Of a DNA stretch of 23,216 nt, positions 14,201-23,100 are shown in pieces. Within the stretch, counting starts at the first letter, position 1. Every line of letters begins with the position of its first letter. Under the pieces are notes generated by a model. That model was not told the DNA's origin. It was given only the letters and a program-made list of their open reading frames with translations, and searched no databases. A program made the translations under genes and the position numbers. The DNA comes from a virus. The DNA lies in IMG/VR virus record IMGVR_UViG_3300000116_000243, positions 1 through 23,216 of that record; one strand, 5' to 3'.

Positions 14201-15844
14201 AAATCTTACCCATCGCTGTCCCGCATTACCATTTAATCTAAAGTGAGTGCCAATATCAAATCCGCCAAGGCTTCCTGTACCAGTTCCTGAACTAACAACA
14301 CTAGAATTTCTGAGATTTAAGTTATAATCAACTCCATTTTGAAAGTCTGTTGGTGTGAGAGTAACTCTTTCTTTGAAGAAATCATTGATATAATAAGTAT
14401 TCTCAGATTCTTCAGTGTCTGGGACAGTACTTAAACTTATGTATCCTTCTTGTCCTGCATATCCAGACATGTATCTGTGATACTTACAGTAAAAGTAGAT
14501 ATCATTAGTTTCATCTTCATTCATGATGAAAATGCTTCTGAATGAATCTTCATAATCAGCAGCAGCTGCTGCAGAAGCGCCAGTGCTGTTATATAATAAA
14601 CTTCCACTATTCAACTCTCCGTCAGGAGTAGTACTAAATTGAATAGGATGTCCTATACCTTGTTGATTTGATGCATCAGATTGATCAAAAATAATTACAT
14701 AATTTTTTCTTACCTGAATATTTTCTGGTGCTAGATAATATGTGTCGGGAATAAAAGAACCAAATAATGCTGCATTAGCACCAAAATTGATATAAAAAAG
14801 ATTTAATGAAAGTGGAACACTAGAAATAGTGAGAGAGAATCCATTAGAACCAAGAACCGTAGAATTTTCCTGAAATGTTCCTGTTACATCTCTCAAATAA
14901 AGTTGAGTTATTTCATTTTGAGAATTTCTTATAATCTTTACAATCTCTGCCTCGGCATCACCACCAATCTCTACAATAGTTCTACCTACTTCTACAAGAC
15001 CAATAGTCTCATTTAAGTCTGATATGTCTACTAAAAGATTCCCATACTCAACTTTCAGATTCCAAGTAAATACTTTATGGAGACCCCAGTCAAGAACACT
15101 ATGTTTTAATTTAAAATGATTGATCAATCTTGAAGATTGATAGTAATATGTATTACTGTCAATAATCGCATCATAAATATCAGATTGCTTTACATTAGAT
15201 TCTAGTACACTATCTAATTCAAATCCTACAGGTGCATCACCAGCGGATGCTCCCCACTCTGGAGTGTGTAAGAACACACCATTTGCCATAATGCCAAGTG
15301 ACTTATTCTTTTGAAATGTTCTATTCTGTCCAAAAGGAACCTGCTTACCACCTCTATAGATGAAAACTTGGTCAAAATTTCTATCTGATATTAGACCCGA
15401 CCCTTCTCTTTCTGAGATAATGTCTGCTGGTTTTGGATCATTATCACTAACAATTCTGAGTCTATCTACTAAATTTCCCTCAGAATCAATTTCAAAAGTC
15501 CCTGAAGTGAGAGATCTTGGATAGTTTTGCCAGATGTTATTAATATCAAAAGAATCAATAACACCTAGAGATTCTGATGTAGGAACAATCTGCAATCTTA
15601 AAGGATCATATCCACGTCCTCTTTCTAAGACTCTGACATGAATAATCTTACCAGAATCCTCATCAATAATTGGATATAATAATGCTTCTGCTTCAGGAAT
15701 GCCGCAACCCGTGATAGTCAATCTAGGGGGATCTGTAGAATCATACCCTATACCAGGATTGATTATTTCTACGGCACGAACACCGAATAAATTATCAAAG
15801 ATCGGCTTAATTTGTGCGCCTGATCCAGGAACTGTTCTTGCCAT
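11204..15844 (-). CDS. Multidomain virion protein: cupredoxin-like, jelly-roll-like, YHYH and beta-repeat modules
   Basis: A 1546-residue protein directly upstream of gp8, where T4 has gp7; homology to gp7 is not visible. Order: start region with GxGY repeats about 22-90; type-B module 284-340; cupredoxin-like domain about 347-472 with H399, C453, H456, M459; jelly-roll-like module about 485-645 ending FDHWGIRNI; YHYH-family first half about 654-710 (HSKILGMSFDGYPIYGPYGY), then a degenerate cupredoxin-like insert about 711-835, then the second half about 836-905 (VVTPEYPNGTYAYFLT, YPYCIGPQFFG); GxGY array about 913-1075; NE-x-V-x-Y module about 1095-1160; type-B modules at 1171-1220 and 1373-1425; acidic loop about 1267-1290; C-terminal GxGY repeats. 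The ATG has GAGGG five bases upstream. Likely baseplate periphery or adhesin; copper binding is untested. Confidence 0.85.
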   Translation of the reverse strand: MARTVPGSGAQIKPIFDNLFGVRAVEIINPGIGYDSTDPPRLTITGCGIPEAEALLYPIIDEDSGKIIHVRVLERGRGYDPLRLQIVPTSESLGVIDSFDINNIWQNYPRSLTSGTFEIDSEGNLVDRLRIVSDNDPKPADIISEREGSGLISDRNFDQVFIYRGGKQVPFGQNRTFQKNKSLGIMANGVFLHTPEWGASAGDAPVGFELDSVLESNVKQSDIYDAIIDSNTYYYQSSRLINHFKLKHSVLDWGLHKVFTWNLKVEYGNLLVDISDLNETIGLVEVGRTIVEIGGDAEAEIVKIIRNSQNEITQLYLRDVTGTFQENSTVLGSNGFSLTISSVPLSLNLFYINFGANAALFGSFIPDTYYLAPENIQVRKNYVIIFDQSDASNQQGIGHPIQFSTTPDGELNSGSLLYNSTGASAAAAADYEDSFRSIFIMNEDETNDIYFYCKYHRYMSGYAGQEGYISLSTVPDTEESENTYYINDFFKERVTLTPTDFQNGVDYNLNLRNSSVVSSGTGTGSLGGFDIGTHFRLNGNAGQRWVRFDLDLRDVVTFDVEIIRGNDSNGGEEPDSGEELRIYFAFNTSYGSISIANYNDSSFDTLKTVTIAVPPASRNNNQTVFLYQNGATGAAFDHWGIRNITAGVGDTDFSRHPDGHSKILGMSFDGYPIYGPYGYFGNNSAVQRAADSYRLKVGAEIDGAREEVVSPSTTTYAVTVSSGKFLYDGSIPNFLNLKRGNTYIFNQDDASNDGNILLLSNDSDGWHPTQDVGDVGNLSYLYQHPKITYSLDGSVVTYSQYVTGFTTASTRQLQIVIPSDVPRTLYTYSYANAQYGVRSVQDGYSMGMLVQDYIYDSTEGDLDEFNGLYVVTPEYPNGTYAYFLTESATGIPTYPYCIGPQFFGAPLFEGDPVPALASVSPSGAEGEVVLKDDGSIDYIRMTKNGDGYFGTAEARVLGGEGIGGTASPVVQTITGLTIRNEGRSFATPPTLVFEGGGGQGAQGAAEISTLGKVTSITITDDGDFYQEPPTILIDGGGGSGAKAIANIDQGKISSIELTDSGQGYVNAPRIIFTKLINLKRKTRTRQSLNSQFQYLTGLTKTTTPDDTEIFVNSTNAFPGSGQFIINNETVTYTGKATGKFTGLTRGTNFNYDQRVILDSTQDVAGVSSYNFNVGDVITRRVESSSNKLAKVYDWNPATKELLVTFEIDELAFIDAGFAATEDAIVQFGGGLPDSTTSSQLPHNTIVSIGSEIITLTAPISSIQDRTFEDDDENEDPDNPGVFLGDGIPDLINTGTDFFGQINLDGGIFDSLYGIEETQGGTNTTLFAVGDSILDATPFPQQKFATISTAGGLSEGVEHVAQVRITVDRTIGNGTNFGVNEIVTGSVSGVTGTVVSWDSTAGVLVVTSITPFNTGNVNKGVNGLLYEFSSKGTIIDVVVQEPGTNYSAVPTVTIEDDGDIQATVTAVLTSAGDQIQSLTITNGGYGYKQYVETNVLHPTVTFTNDSGDTTGAGAAAYAILGGENIVGNAGASYRIKSIEYQTVVQTS
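11960..12058 (-). other. Acidic, calcium-loop-like segment
   Basis: Residues about 1263-1295 of the 1546-residue protein contain FEDDDENEDPDNPG followed by GDGIPDL. The D-x-D spacing followed by DGIPD is like thrombospondin type-3 calcium loops. Only one or two such units are present, so ion binding is a suggestion. Confidence 0.4.
12620..13108 (-). repeat. GxGY / GGGGxGA beta-repeat array
   Basis: Residues about 913-1075 of the 1546-residue protein hold the clearest copies of this repeat: LVFEGGGGQGAQGAAEI, then GKVTSITITDDGDFYQEPP, then ILIDGGGGSGAKAIANI and GKISSIELTDSGQGYVNAP. The unit, about 40-45 residues long, is Gly-rich loop, alternating strand, G-K-V/I-x-S-I strand, G-x-x-Y turn, then Pro. 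Confidence 0.85.
13130..13885 (-). other. YHYH-family domain split by a degenerate cupredoxin-like insert
   Basis: Residues about 654-710 match the first conserved block of the YHYH family (PDGHSKILGMSFDGYPIYG, then DSYRLKVG) and residues about 855-905 the second (GDLDEFNGLYVVTPEYPNGT, PTYPYCIGP). The name-giving YHYH tetrad is not seen. Between the blocks lies a segment of about 125 residues resembling the cupredoxin-like domain upstream (shared NQDDASN vs DQSDASN). Confidence 0.7.
13910..14392 (-). other. Jelly-roll-like module (copy in the 1546-residue protein)
   Basis: Residues about 485-645. The markers are IIRGNDSNGGEEPDSGEEL in the middle and AFDHWGIRNI at the end. The same layout, with IAGNGSNGGDAPETG and SFDHYGLKRL, occurs in the large fibre protein upstream (20507-20890). 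The beta-rich pattern suggests a jelly-roll or reelin-like sandwich; the fold is inferred. Confidence 0.6.
14429..14806 (-). other. Cupredoxin-like domain with candidate copper ligands
   Basis: Residues about 347-472 of the 1546-residue protein. The pattern is a His in QQGIGHPIQFS (H399) and, 54 residues on, YFYCKYHRYMSG with C453, H456 and M459. H...C-x2-H-x2-M is the type-1 copper ligand set with the C/H/M spacing of amicyanin; codons were checked at 14650-14648 and 14488-14486. Confidence 0.55.
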
Positions 15845-15849
15845 TTATA

Positions 15850-15854
15850 CCCTC
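15850..15854 (-). promoter_or_regulatory. Shine-Dalgarno of the 1546-codon gene
   Basis: GAGGG on the minus strand is five bases ahead of the ATG at 15844 and overlaps the TGA of the 408-codon gene. It is the clearest ribosome binding site in the window and fixes this start. Confidence 0.75.
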
Positions 15855-17079
15855 AGTTTACTACGATGATAGTGCCGTTCATAGCAGCGTGTACTGTACA
15901 CTGATAATAAAGAGTATTGGGTGAATCCATAGGAATAGTCCAATACAAAACTGTTTGCCCATTACCCGATTGTCCAGTGGTATACGGGTTTCCACTCAAA
16001 CCAGTTGTGGATTGAATTCTAAATGGGTGAGCCGCACCATTTGCAGTATTATCAAAAGCATAAGTAAACCCTCTATGAACATAAATCGTAGGGTCACTAG
16101 CTGTTACAGGAAAACCAGGACCGCTAAATGTATAGTCATTAGAGCCACTAGCACCAAGTTCCCACCAAGTAAGGGGACTTGCTGTTCTTACCCAAGATGC
16201 TCCATTATAGAACAAGTTATCACCCTGAGTCAGTCCAGTAAAGTCGGTATCTGTCATACCAGAAAGTGTATTGGTAACAACACCAGAAAAATCAATAGTG
16301 ACTGTATCACCAGTAACTGATGTTGTAATATTACTACCACCAGCAATTACTAGTGTATCTGCAGAACTATCCGCTGTTGTACTTCCAGTATCTCCTGTTA
16401 TTGTTGCAAATAAATTAAGATTAGTTAGACCAGACTGGTCATCCTGAGGTAACCATTTACTAGAAGTAGAACTCCATTTTAAAACCTGGTCATTGACTGG
16501 GGCAGTAGTGGTTGTATCAACATCACCAAGATCGTTAACACTAGAGTACTGCGTAAGAAGTGCTGCTGAAGTATCACCAACACCACCTGCAGTAATATTA
16601 ATGTTCACATAAGGATTATCATCACCATCAACGGTGAAAAAATATCCAGGATATGTTGCTGAAGTAGGTGCATTGCCAATTGCAGTATATTCATTTTTAT
16701 ACTTAATTGACGTGGGAAAATCAACTGTTCCATCAGAACCTTCAAAAGTAGTTGCTGTTCCTCCAGCGGTAATAACTACATCTCCTGTTCCGTTAGGAGT
16801 AATTGGAATATTCCCATTGTCACTAGAAATAATTCCATATAAATCAACATCTAGAGATGCTGTGAGCACTGCAAAGTCGGCAGAAACAAAGCTGCTGCCA
16901 TTATATTTTAATACATGACCACTAGCAGCATTTGCGGTGGTCAGTGCTAAGGCAGAACCATTACCGAGCGTAGAATAAATTTCATCAAAATTATCATTGA
17001 TTTTATCACCACCAACACGGAGGGTGTCCCCCGTGCTGTCATTCGCTGCGCCACCTAATCCAAGAGTTTGTTTAGCCAT
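15853..17079 (-). CDS. Tail-fibre-like protein with C-terminal cupredoxin-like domain
   Basis: A 408-residue protein. The N-terminus TLGLGGAANDSTGDTLRVGG with KINDNFDEIYSTLG (5-39) is a familiar attachment segment of cyanophage short structural/fibre proteins. Residues about 60-300 are Thr/Ser/Gly-rich beta strands typical of trimeric fibre shafts (VLKYNGSSFV, DQVLKWSSTSSKWLP, DNLFYNGASWV: three 'y/wNGxsW' motifs). The C-terminal domain, about 302-408, starts WWELGASGSNDYTFSG and has H351 (AAHPFRI) and C394, H397, M400 (YYQCTVHAAMNGTIIV), the plastocyanin/amicyanin ligand pattern. No signal peptide is present, as expected for a virion protein. Only 8 bases separate it from the next gene. No clear Shine-Dalgarno precedes its ATG. 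Fibre role is likely; copper binding is inferred. Confidence 0.82.
   Translation of the reverse strand: MAKQTLGLGGAANDSTGDTLRVGGDKINDNFDEIYSTLGNGSALALTTANAASGHVLKYNGSSFVSADFAVLTASLDVDLYGIISSDNGNIPITPNGTGDVVITAGGTATTFEGSDGTVDFPTSIKYKNEYTAIGNAPTSATYPGYFFTVDGDDNPYVNINITAGGVGDTSAALLTQYSSVNDLGDVDTTTTAPVNDQVLKWSSTSSKWLPQDDQSGLTNLNLFATITGDTGSTTADSSADTLVIAGGSNITTSVTGDTVTIDFSGVVTNTLSGMTDTDFTGLTQGDNLFYNGASWVRTASPLTWWELGASGSNDYTFSGPGFPVTASDPTIYVHRGFTYAFDNTANGAAHPFRIQSTTGLSGNPYTTGQSGNGQTVLYWTIPMDSPNTLYYQCTVHAAMNGTIIVVN
15856..16176 (-). other. C-terminal cupredoxin-like domain of the 408-residue protein
   Basis: Residues about 302-408. H351 lies in a strand after FTYAFDNTANGA, and C394-x2-H397-x2-M400 lies in the final hairpin, which ends the protein with NGTIIVVN, as the last strand of plastocyanin-type domains does. 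The Cys codon is at 15900-15898. Confidence 0.6.
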
Positions 17080-17098
17080 TTCGTGCTAGTTTTTTAGT

Positions 17099-17106
17099 TA
17101 TTTATC
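17099..17106 (-). promoter_or_regulatory. Late-promoter-like element ahead of the 408-codon gene
   Basis: The minus-strand octamer GATAAATA fits NATAAATA and lies 19 bases ahead of the ATG at 17079. It overlaps the TGA stop of the giant upstream gene (TGATAAATA). A start site about six bases downstream would leave a leader of about a dozen bases. Confidence 0.5.
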
Positions 17107-20100
17107 AGAGATAGTCAACTGTTTCTTCACCATAGTCTGCAAGATTGGGGATAGTCCAGTCATCAGGCACTTCGGTTTCAACATCAATGGTAGAATTTTT
17201 ATATCCTGATCCAATATTATTAACCTCAACAGTGTTAATTCCAACAATCGCACGAATGTCAGCATTAAATCCACTGATAGAATCAACCCTAACAACAGGT
17301 CTACTTGTATAAGCAGAACCAGGTGAGGTTACACTAACTTTTTGAATAAATCCACTAGTAAGAATTGCTGTTGCATTAGCATTTTGACCGAAGACAGAAC
17401 CAAGATAATCAAAAGTGATCAGAGAGTTTGAGGATTCGATAACAGCGACCTCACGGTCTTCTGTCTCACCTTGAATCTCTAAGAAGTCACCAGGTTCAAC
17501 AGGAGGAACAACTTCAGCAGCGTCAACGTCTGCTTCAGAACCAACATACGAGAATGCAGCGAAACTAGAACCAACTCTAGGAATTTCTGAGAAAATGATT
17601 CTCGAACCAACAATCTCAAAACCAACACCTGGTTCTTGAATAACCCCATTGAGCGAGACAATGATATTATTCTCAGGTCTGATTGTTGTAGACTGAACGC
17701 CCTCAGTAAGAGTCAATGAATAGAAAACATCATCACGTTTCAAGTTGAATGATTGACGTAAAGAATCAAACTCGAAAGAAATATCATCCAACTGTCTCAA
17801 TTTACCAACATAGAATCCAGTAAATGTTGAACCTGGATCAGGTGCTTCTGCGAATTGAATCTTATCGGAGAATGCATTATATGCATTCCCAGCACCAGGA
17901 GGTTGTAGGATACCATTGACAAAGATAAGCATGTGTCCTGCAGGATCGGGCAGGTATGCTGTACCATTAGTGATAGAGAGATCGAAGGTAGTTTGTACAC
18001 CATCAAATCCTCTGAATGCTCTCTTCACGCGGGCGCGTGAGATAACTTTATCAAGTACGACAGATTTATAATTTTGCTTCCCGATAACATAATCATTTAC
18101 TCCCCAAGTTCCAATGACACGAGTAAGATAAAGTCTCTTATTAACGCCAACTGAAACGATATTACCAATAAGTGCAGATGCACTTCCTGTAGTAGTAACT
18201 ACAGTACTAATCGTGCCCGTAGCAATAGTATTTGCACCACCACCTGCTGCACCAAAATCACCAATTGAGTCAGTGATAACGAATGTTCCGTCAATAGGAG
18301 CAATATACAGATAATCGTTGTCAGTATCTTTACCAGTAATAATCGCTCTCTTACTTGTGTCTCTACCACCACCAGAATTGAGTTTATAAATGTAATGCCC
18401 AACTGTAAAGTCTGCTACACTTGTGGAGAAACTATAGCGAATATTTCCGCCTGAGATAATTTTATCCCCGATTTTAACGTCAAGTCCTTCATATTGCTGA
18501 ACATCAATATAAAGTTCAGTATTGCTAGAATAAACAACGGAGTTTTTATCAAATGTACCATTTAAGGTACTGGTATCAACTGTTAGTTTACCACCACGAT
18601 TATCTAAAACTGCCGCTTCATTTTTATAGAATGCTGTAGGTATAGCAGACTGCTCGCTGGTGTACGCATAGAAAGGAATATCATTTACAAAATCACCTTT
18701 TAGTTTGATGATATGAAGTCTATTTTCAATTGCACTTAATGTTGCAGTAGTGGTATTTGCAGAACCCTGAATAATATCATTGATCGTCCAAGTTCCGCCA
18801 GTAATTTCTACATCTAGATACTTGTAATTTTCATCTTCATGGAATCCATAGACAAGACCAGTGACATTAGAATCACCTTGTTTCTGAACCGATTCGCCCA
18901 TCGTATAAGGACCATCAGTGATGTCTCCATCAATACGGAATCTCTTATAAACTTTAGCAACTTGTGCTTCATTAAGAATGACAGATTCAAGCTCGGCATT
19001 TTGATCGCTATATTGTCCATAGAAGTAATCTGAGGTAGATAATCCACCACCAGCACCTGTAGGAACATAACTAATGCCATATTCTCTGGCAGGGATAGAA
19101 ATACCAGGATTGACTATTATGTCCACATAATATGTGGAATTGCCTAATTGGTTTCTATAGAACTGAATATTTTCTCTAACGATGGTAAGAATTTCATCAG
19201 TATTATATGCAGATCTCCAAGTAGTATTATCGAATGCGTAGGAACCATTTGGAGTTGGAGTAGCAAGAGCACCATCAAGAGCACTTTCGATATAGTCTTC
19301 TAGTAAGTCTAAAGCAAATAACTTAACATTATACTCAGTATTAGAGAAGAATGATTTTCCACCAACAGCAGTATATGCATCAAATGCACCCTTATTCAGT
19401 TTAGCACCCCAGACGTAAATGCCCGAACTTCCATCACCATTGAAAGTGGATTGATTATTTTCATTTTTAATTCTAATCCTAGTCCTCAGAGTACTAAATC
19501 CGAAGGAGAATCTTAATGTTGCATAAATTCTATACCACCCATCACCAAAAGGAACAGTATTCATTTCATAAGAAATTAAACCACCCTGAGTTTGGAAAAT
19601 AGACCCAAAAGAACCATCTGCCAAATTGACATCAAAGAAGAGAGTTTGTTCTCCTGATAGTCCTTCGTCCAAGGAAATTACAAATCTAACTCTACTATAT
19701 TCAGCAGATTTGACAAATACCGAACTTGTAAATGTCTGATCTTCTTCATTAGTAATTGAACCTGCATCAAAGGTATCATTACCAGAATCAAAGGTAACGT
19801 TACCAGAGTCCATGGTCGTAAACTGGTTAAGACTATAATCTCTAATCAATCCATGGTTAGTTCCACTAACACTAGCAATAATTTTTTCTCCAGTTTGTGT
19901 TCCATCTGGAGCAATAATATCGTTAACAGCAAATGTAGCGTCAACAGTAGTCCAATTAACTTCAAATGCTTCAGGATTAGTCCACAAATTAGTTACAGAG
20001 AACTCGGATGCAATGGGGGATTGAATCAATCTTGCATCATTAAATGTAAGTACATTACCAACGTTGGTGTAATAATCAAAGACTGTTCCTACGCCACTTG

Positions 20101-23100
20101 TAGGAATGGTTGATGTTACATTGCTTGTACCACCAGTCAATGTATCTGCATCAGCAAATACTGTTCCTGTAATGGGACCAATATAAACTGCATTACCAGT
20201 ATCTTCAAGAACTATAGCAGTTCCACCACCACTAGATGTTAAGGTCTCACCATTGCTAAATCTGGAAGTATCCAGAACAACGTTAATGTTAGTGATTGTT
20301 GCAGGAGTGCTAGGATTACCTCCACTAAATGTTGCTGTAGGAGGAGATGCTGGATCATACCCGCGTCCAGGGTTAGTGATAGTTACACTATTAACTTCAC
20401 GAAGTGTTATGAATGATGCTGCAGCCTCCGTAGTAGATGCAGTTTCTTCTGCTGCATCAGCAACAGAGATTGTGACAACACCTTCAAATTCTTTATTATC
20501 GTCAATAACACCAAGTCTCTTAAGACCATAATGATCGAAGCTAACACTATCTTCATAATAAGTCTGTTGTATTTTGAAAGATACATTGGACGCTTTTGCT
20601 GCAGCAGGAAGATTTGCTTCGACTGCAGTCCAAGTAGCAAAACTTGCAATATTTGAAGCACTGATAAGGTCTTGAACATAAGTCCAAGCACCAGCGCCAA
20701 CACGATAGTAAAGCTCTAAATCTTCATTATTAGTACCAGTTTCAGGAGCATCACCACCATTACTACCATTACCAGCGATTACATATGCACGGAACTTATC
20801 ATACCCTGTAGTATCTAAATTATCAGTAGTAACAAATCTAGTACCAGATGCAGCACCAAATCTAATGTGTCTACCACCGCCAGCAAAACCTCCTGTAGTT
20901 CCCGTGCCAGTACCAGCATCTTGTGCTTCAGTACCTGTTCCGACAGATGCAAAATCATTTGCGTCCCAAACTCTACCATCATAAACCATGGATGTGACAG
21001 CATCACTAGTAAGAACTGCTGTTAAACCATCATTGGTTACATTAGTACCTGAAAGCGATATATCAGGAGGCAATGTATATCCAGCACCGCCGTCAGTGAT
21101 GGTGATAGATGCAAGAGGACCAGATGCTTCAAGAGTTGCAACTGCTGCTGCTGTAATGCCTGCAGAAGGTGCTGTGAACGCAATTGTTGGTAAGGATTGA
21201 TATCCCGCACCTGCAGTGAATACAAGTTCACTCACAACACCTTCTCTAGAAAGAGAAATTCTTCTTGCTTCGGTAGTATTAGAAGATGAGGTATCAGTAA
21301 TAATAATATCATGAGAAAGATTATCGACTAATCCATCAAGGAATGAATCATATTGCCATGTTCCTGCACCAAACTGGTCTACAATTGTATTTGTAATTTC
21401 AGTTCTATAATAGTTTTTATTGAACACCATTTGCTGAGAAGCATATCTTCCAGGAATACCAGCAGGGGAAAGGATCCTTACTGCAATATCAATCAGTTCT
21501 CCCCATCTTGACTTAACTGCTTCAACATTAGTCATTGATTCAGAATCTCGGTATGCAGGCGAAGTTGCATACTGACCAGCATATTGATCACCTGTTACTG
21601 ATGAACCAGTACTATAGAGAAGATTTTCAATTGCTTTAAGACCAACATTTCTAAGACTTTCGATACCAAAGATAGTTGCAGAAAGTTGGTCTTCAATATG
21701 GTCTAACTGAAGATTTGCTTTCAAATAAAGTTCGATTGCATCAATAGTGCTATTAGTTCCACCAGTTTGAAGATCTGAGATTGCACTAATAATAATTAGT
21801 TTCAAATCTCTCTGACACTTAGTTCTACCAGCATCACCATTTGGATAATCAAATGCTCTATATGTAATATTGTTTAAGACATAAGTGAACTCATTATCAA
21901 GAAGACCTGTGGCCTCCTCTGCCATAAAGTCTCTATTAAAGTGCAATCTATCAGCAGCAATTCCAAAATCTGCACCAGTAGGAGCGATTGTGTCATTAAG
22001 AAGAGTAATAAGATTGTCGATGGCAGTTTGAACATTAGCACACTGACCAGCGTCATTAGTAATACCCCAATCACCAATGATAAGTTCATCAGTATTATCA
22101 GTAGTCAAATCTCCATTGATTGCTTGCTTCGCATAGAAACCAAGTCTTTCGTGTGCATATACAGATTGCCAAACTTGCAAACGAATATGCTGCAGAACAT
22201 TATTATTTCCAATATAAAACTTGGATGTGGTTGCAACTGTCTTATTACCACCATTTTCAATATCAGTTGCGATATCATCAAGAATTAGACCCAAGTCCGC
22301 TTTACAACGCTCTGTACCAGCAGTGCTTGTACCATCAGCATTTCTAGGCATTGACTGAGCAAGATCGGGATACCTGGTAAGCATATCAAATGCTGCCTTA
22401 TCAACAATAGCAGTTCTGTTTGAACGAATTAAGGTTGCAGCATCACGGAATCTATACTGCCCACTAGCACCAATTCTATTCGTATAAAGAATATCATTTG
22501 GATTATCAGTATAGTTTGCTTGCAGTGTCTCTTCAAAGAAACTATCAACTGTAGCACCACTGTATTCAACAGCAGGTGATACCTTAGTAATTGTTCCAAG
22601 ATGGTCAACAGGACTTGCTAGGTCTGCATTTGTAAGCGTGTCAATCAGAATGTTGAGCAGATTATCTGATGTCGATGCAACATCTGAACAATCTCCAATA
22701 GTATAGTTTAGAAGTGTTACTGAATTACTTGACGCAGAAACAAATGTGTGAGTATATTGTTGGTCTGTAGGAGATGCACCAACATTTATCGTAATAGTAG
22801 TAGCAGTAGTCGCAGAGACTTTAAGTACCCTTTGATATGCAGGATCATCACTTCTTGGATAAGCATGCTGAGTTACATCATTATCAGAACTACAGGTAAA
22901 TACAATACCTCCAGTTAAAAGAGATATTTGACTACTGGTGGTCAAACTATGTGACCCAATCGTCAATTCCATTTCCCCAGTCGATGCATTATAAGTTGCC
23001 GCAGTAGGAGTAAACTGAGAGTATACTGTATTGTTAGAATCGGTAAGTGTAGTATCGGTATACTGAGTTAATCCATGAGAACCAGATACAGTCCAAAGAA

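Noticed and set aside
15842-15849. TATAAATG on the minus strand resembles a late promoter.
   Set aside because: It overlaps the ATG of the 1546-codon gene, so a transcript starting from it would begin inside the gene; the GAGGG ribosome binding site upstream explains the spacing instead.
19765-19806. Start of a CRISPR-like array.
   Set aside because: The two units are directly adjacent with no spacers, and they keep the reading frame of the fibre gene.
17105-22972. A complete gene starting at ATG 22972.
   Set aside because: The frame is open for 81 further codons to the right edge with matching fibre sequence, so this Met is internal.
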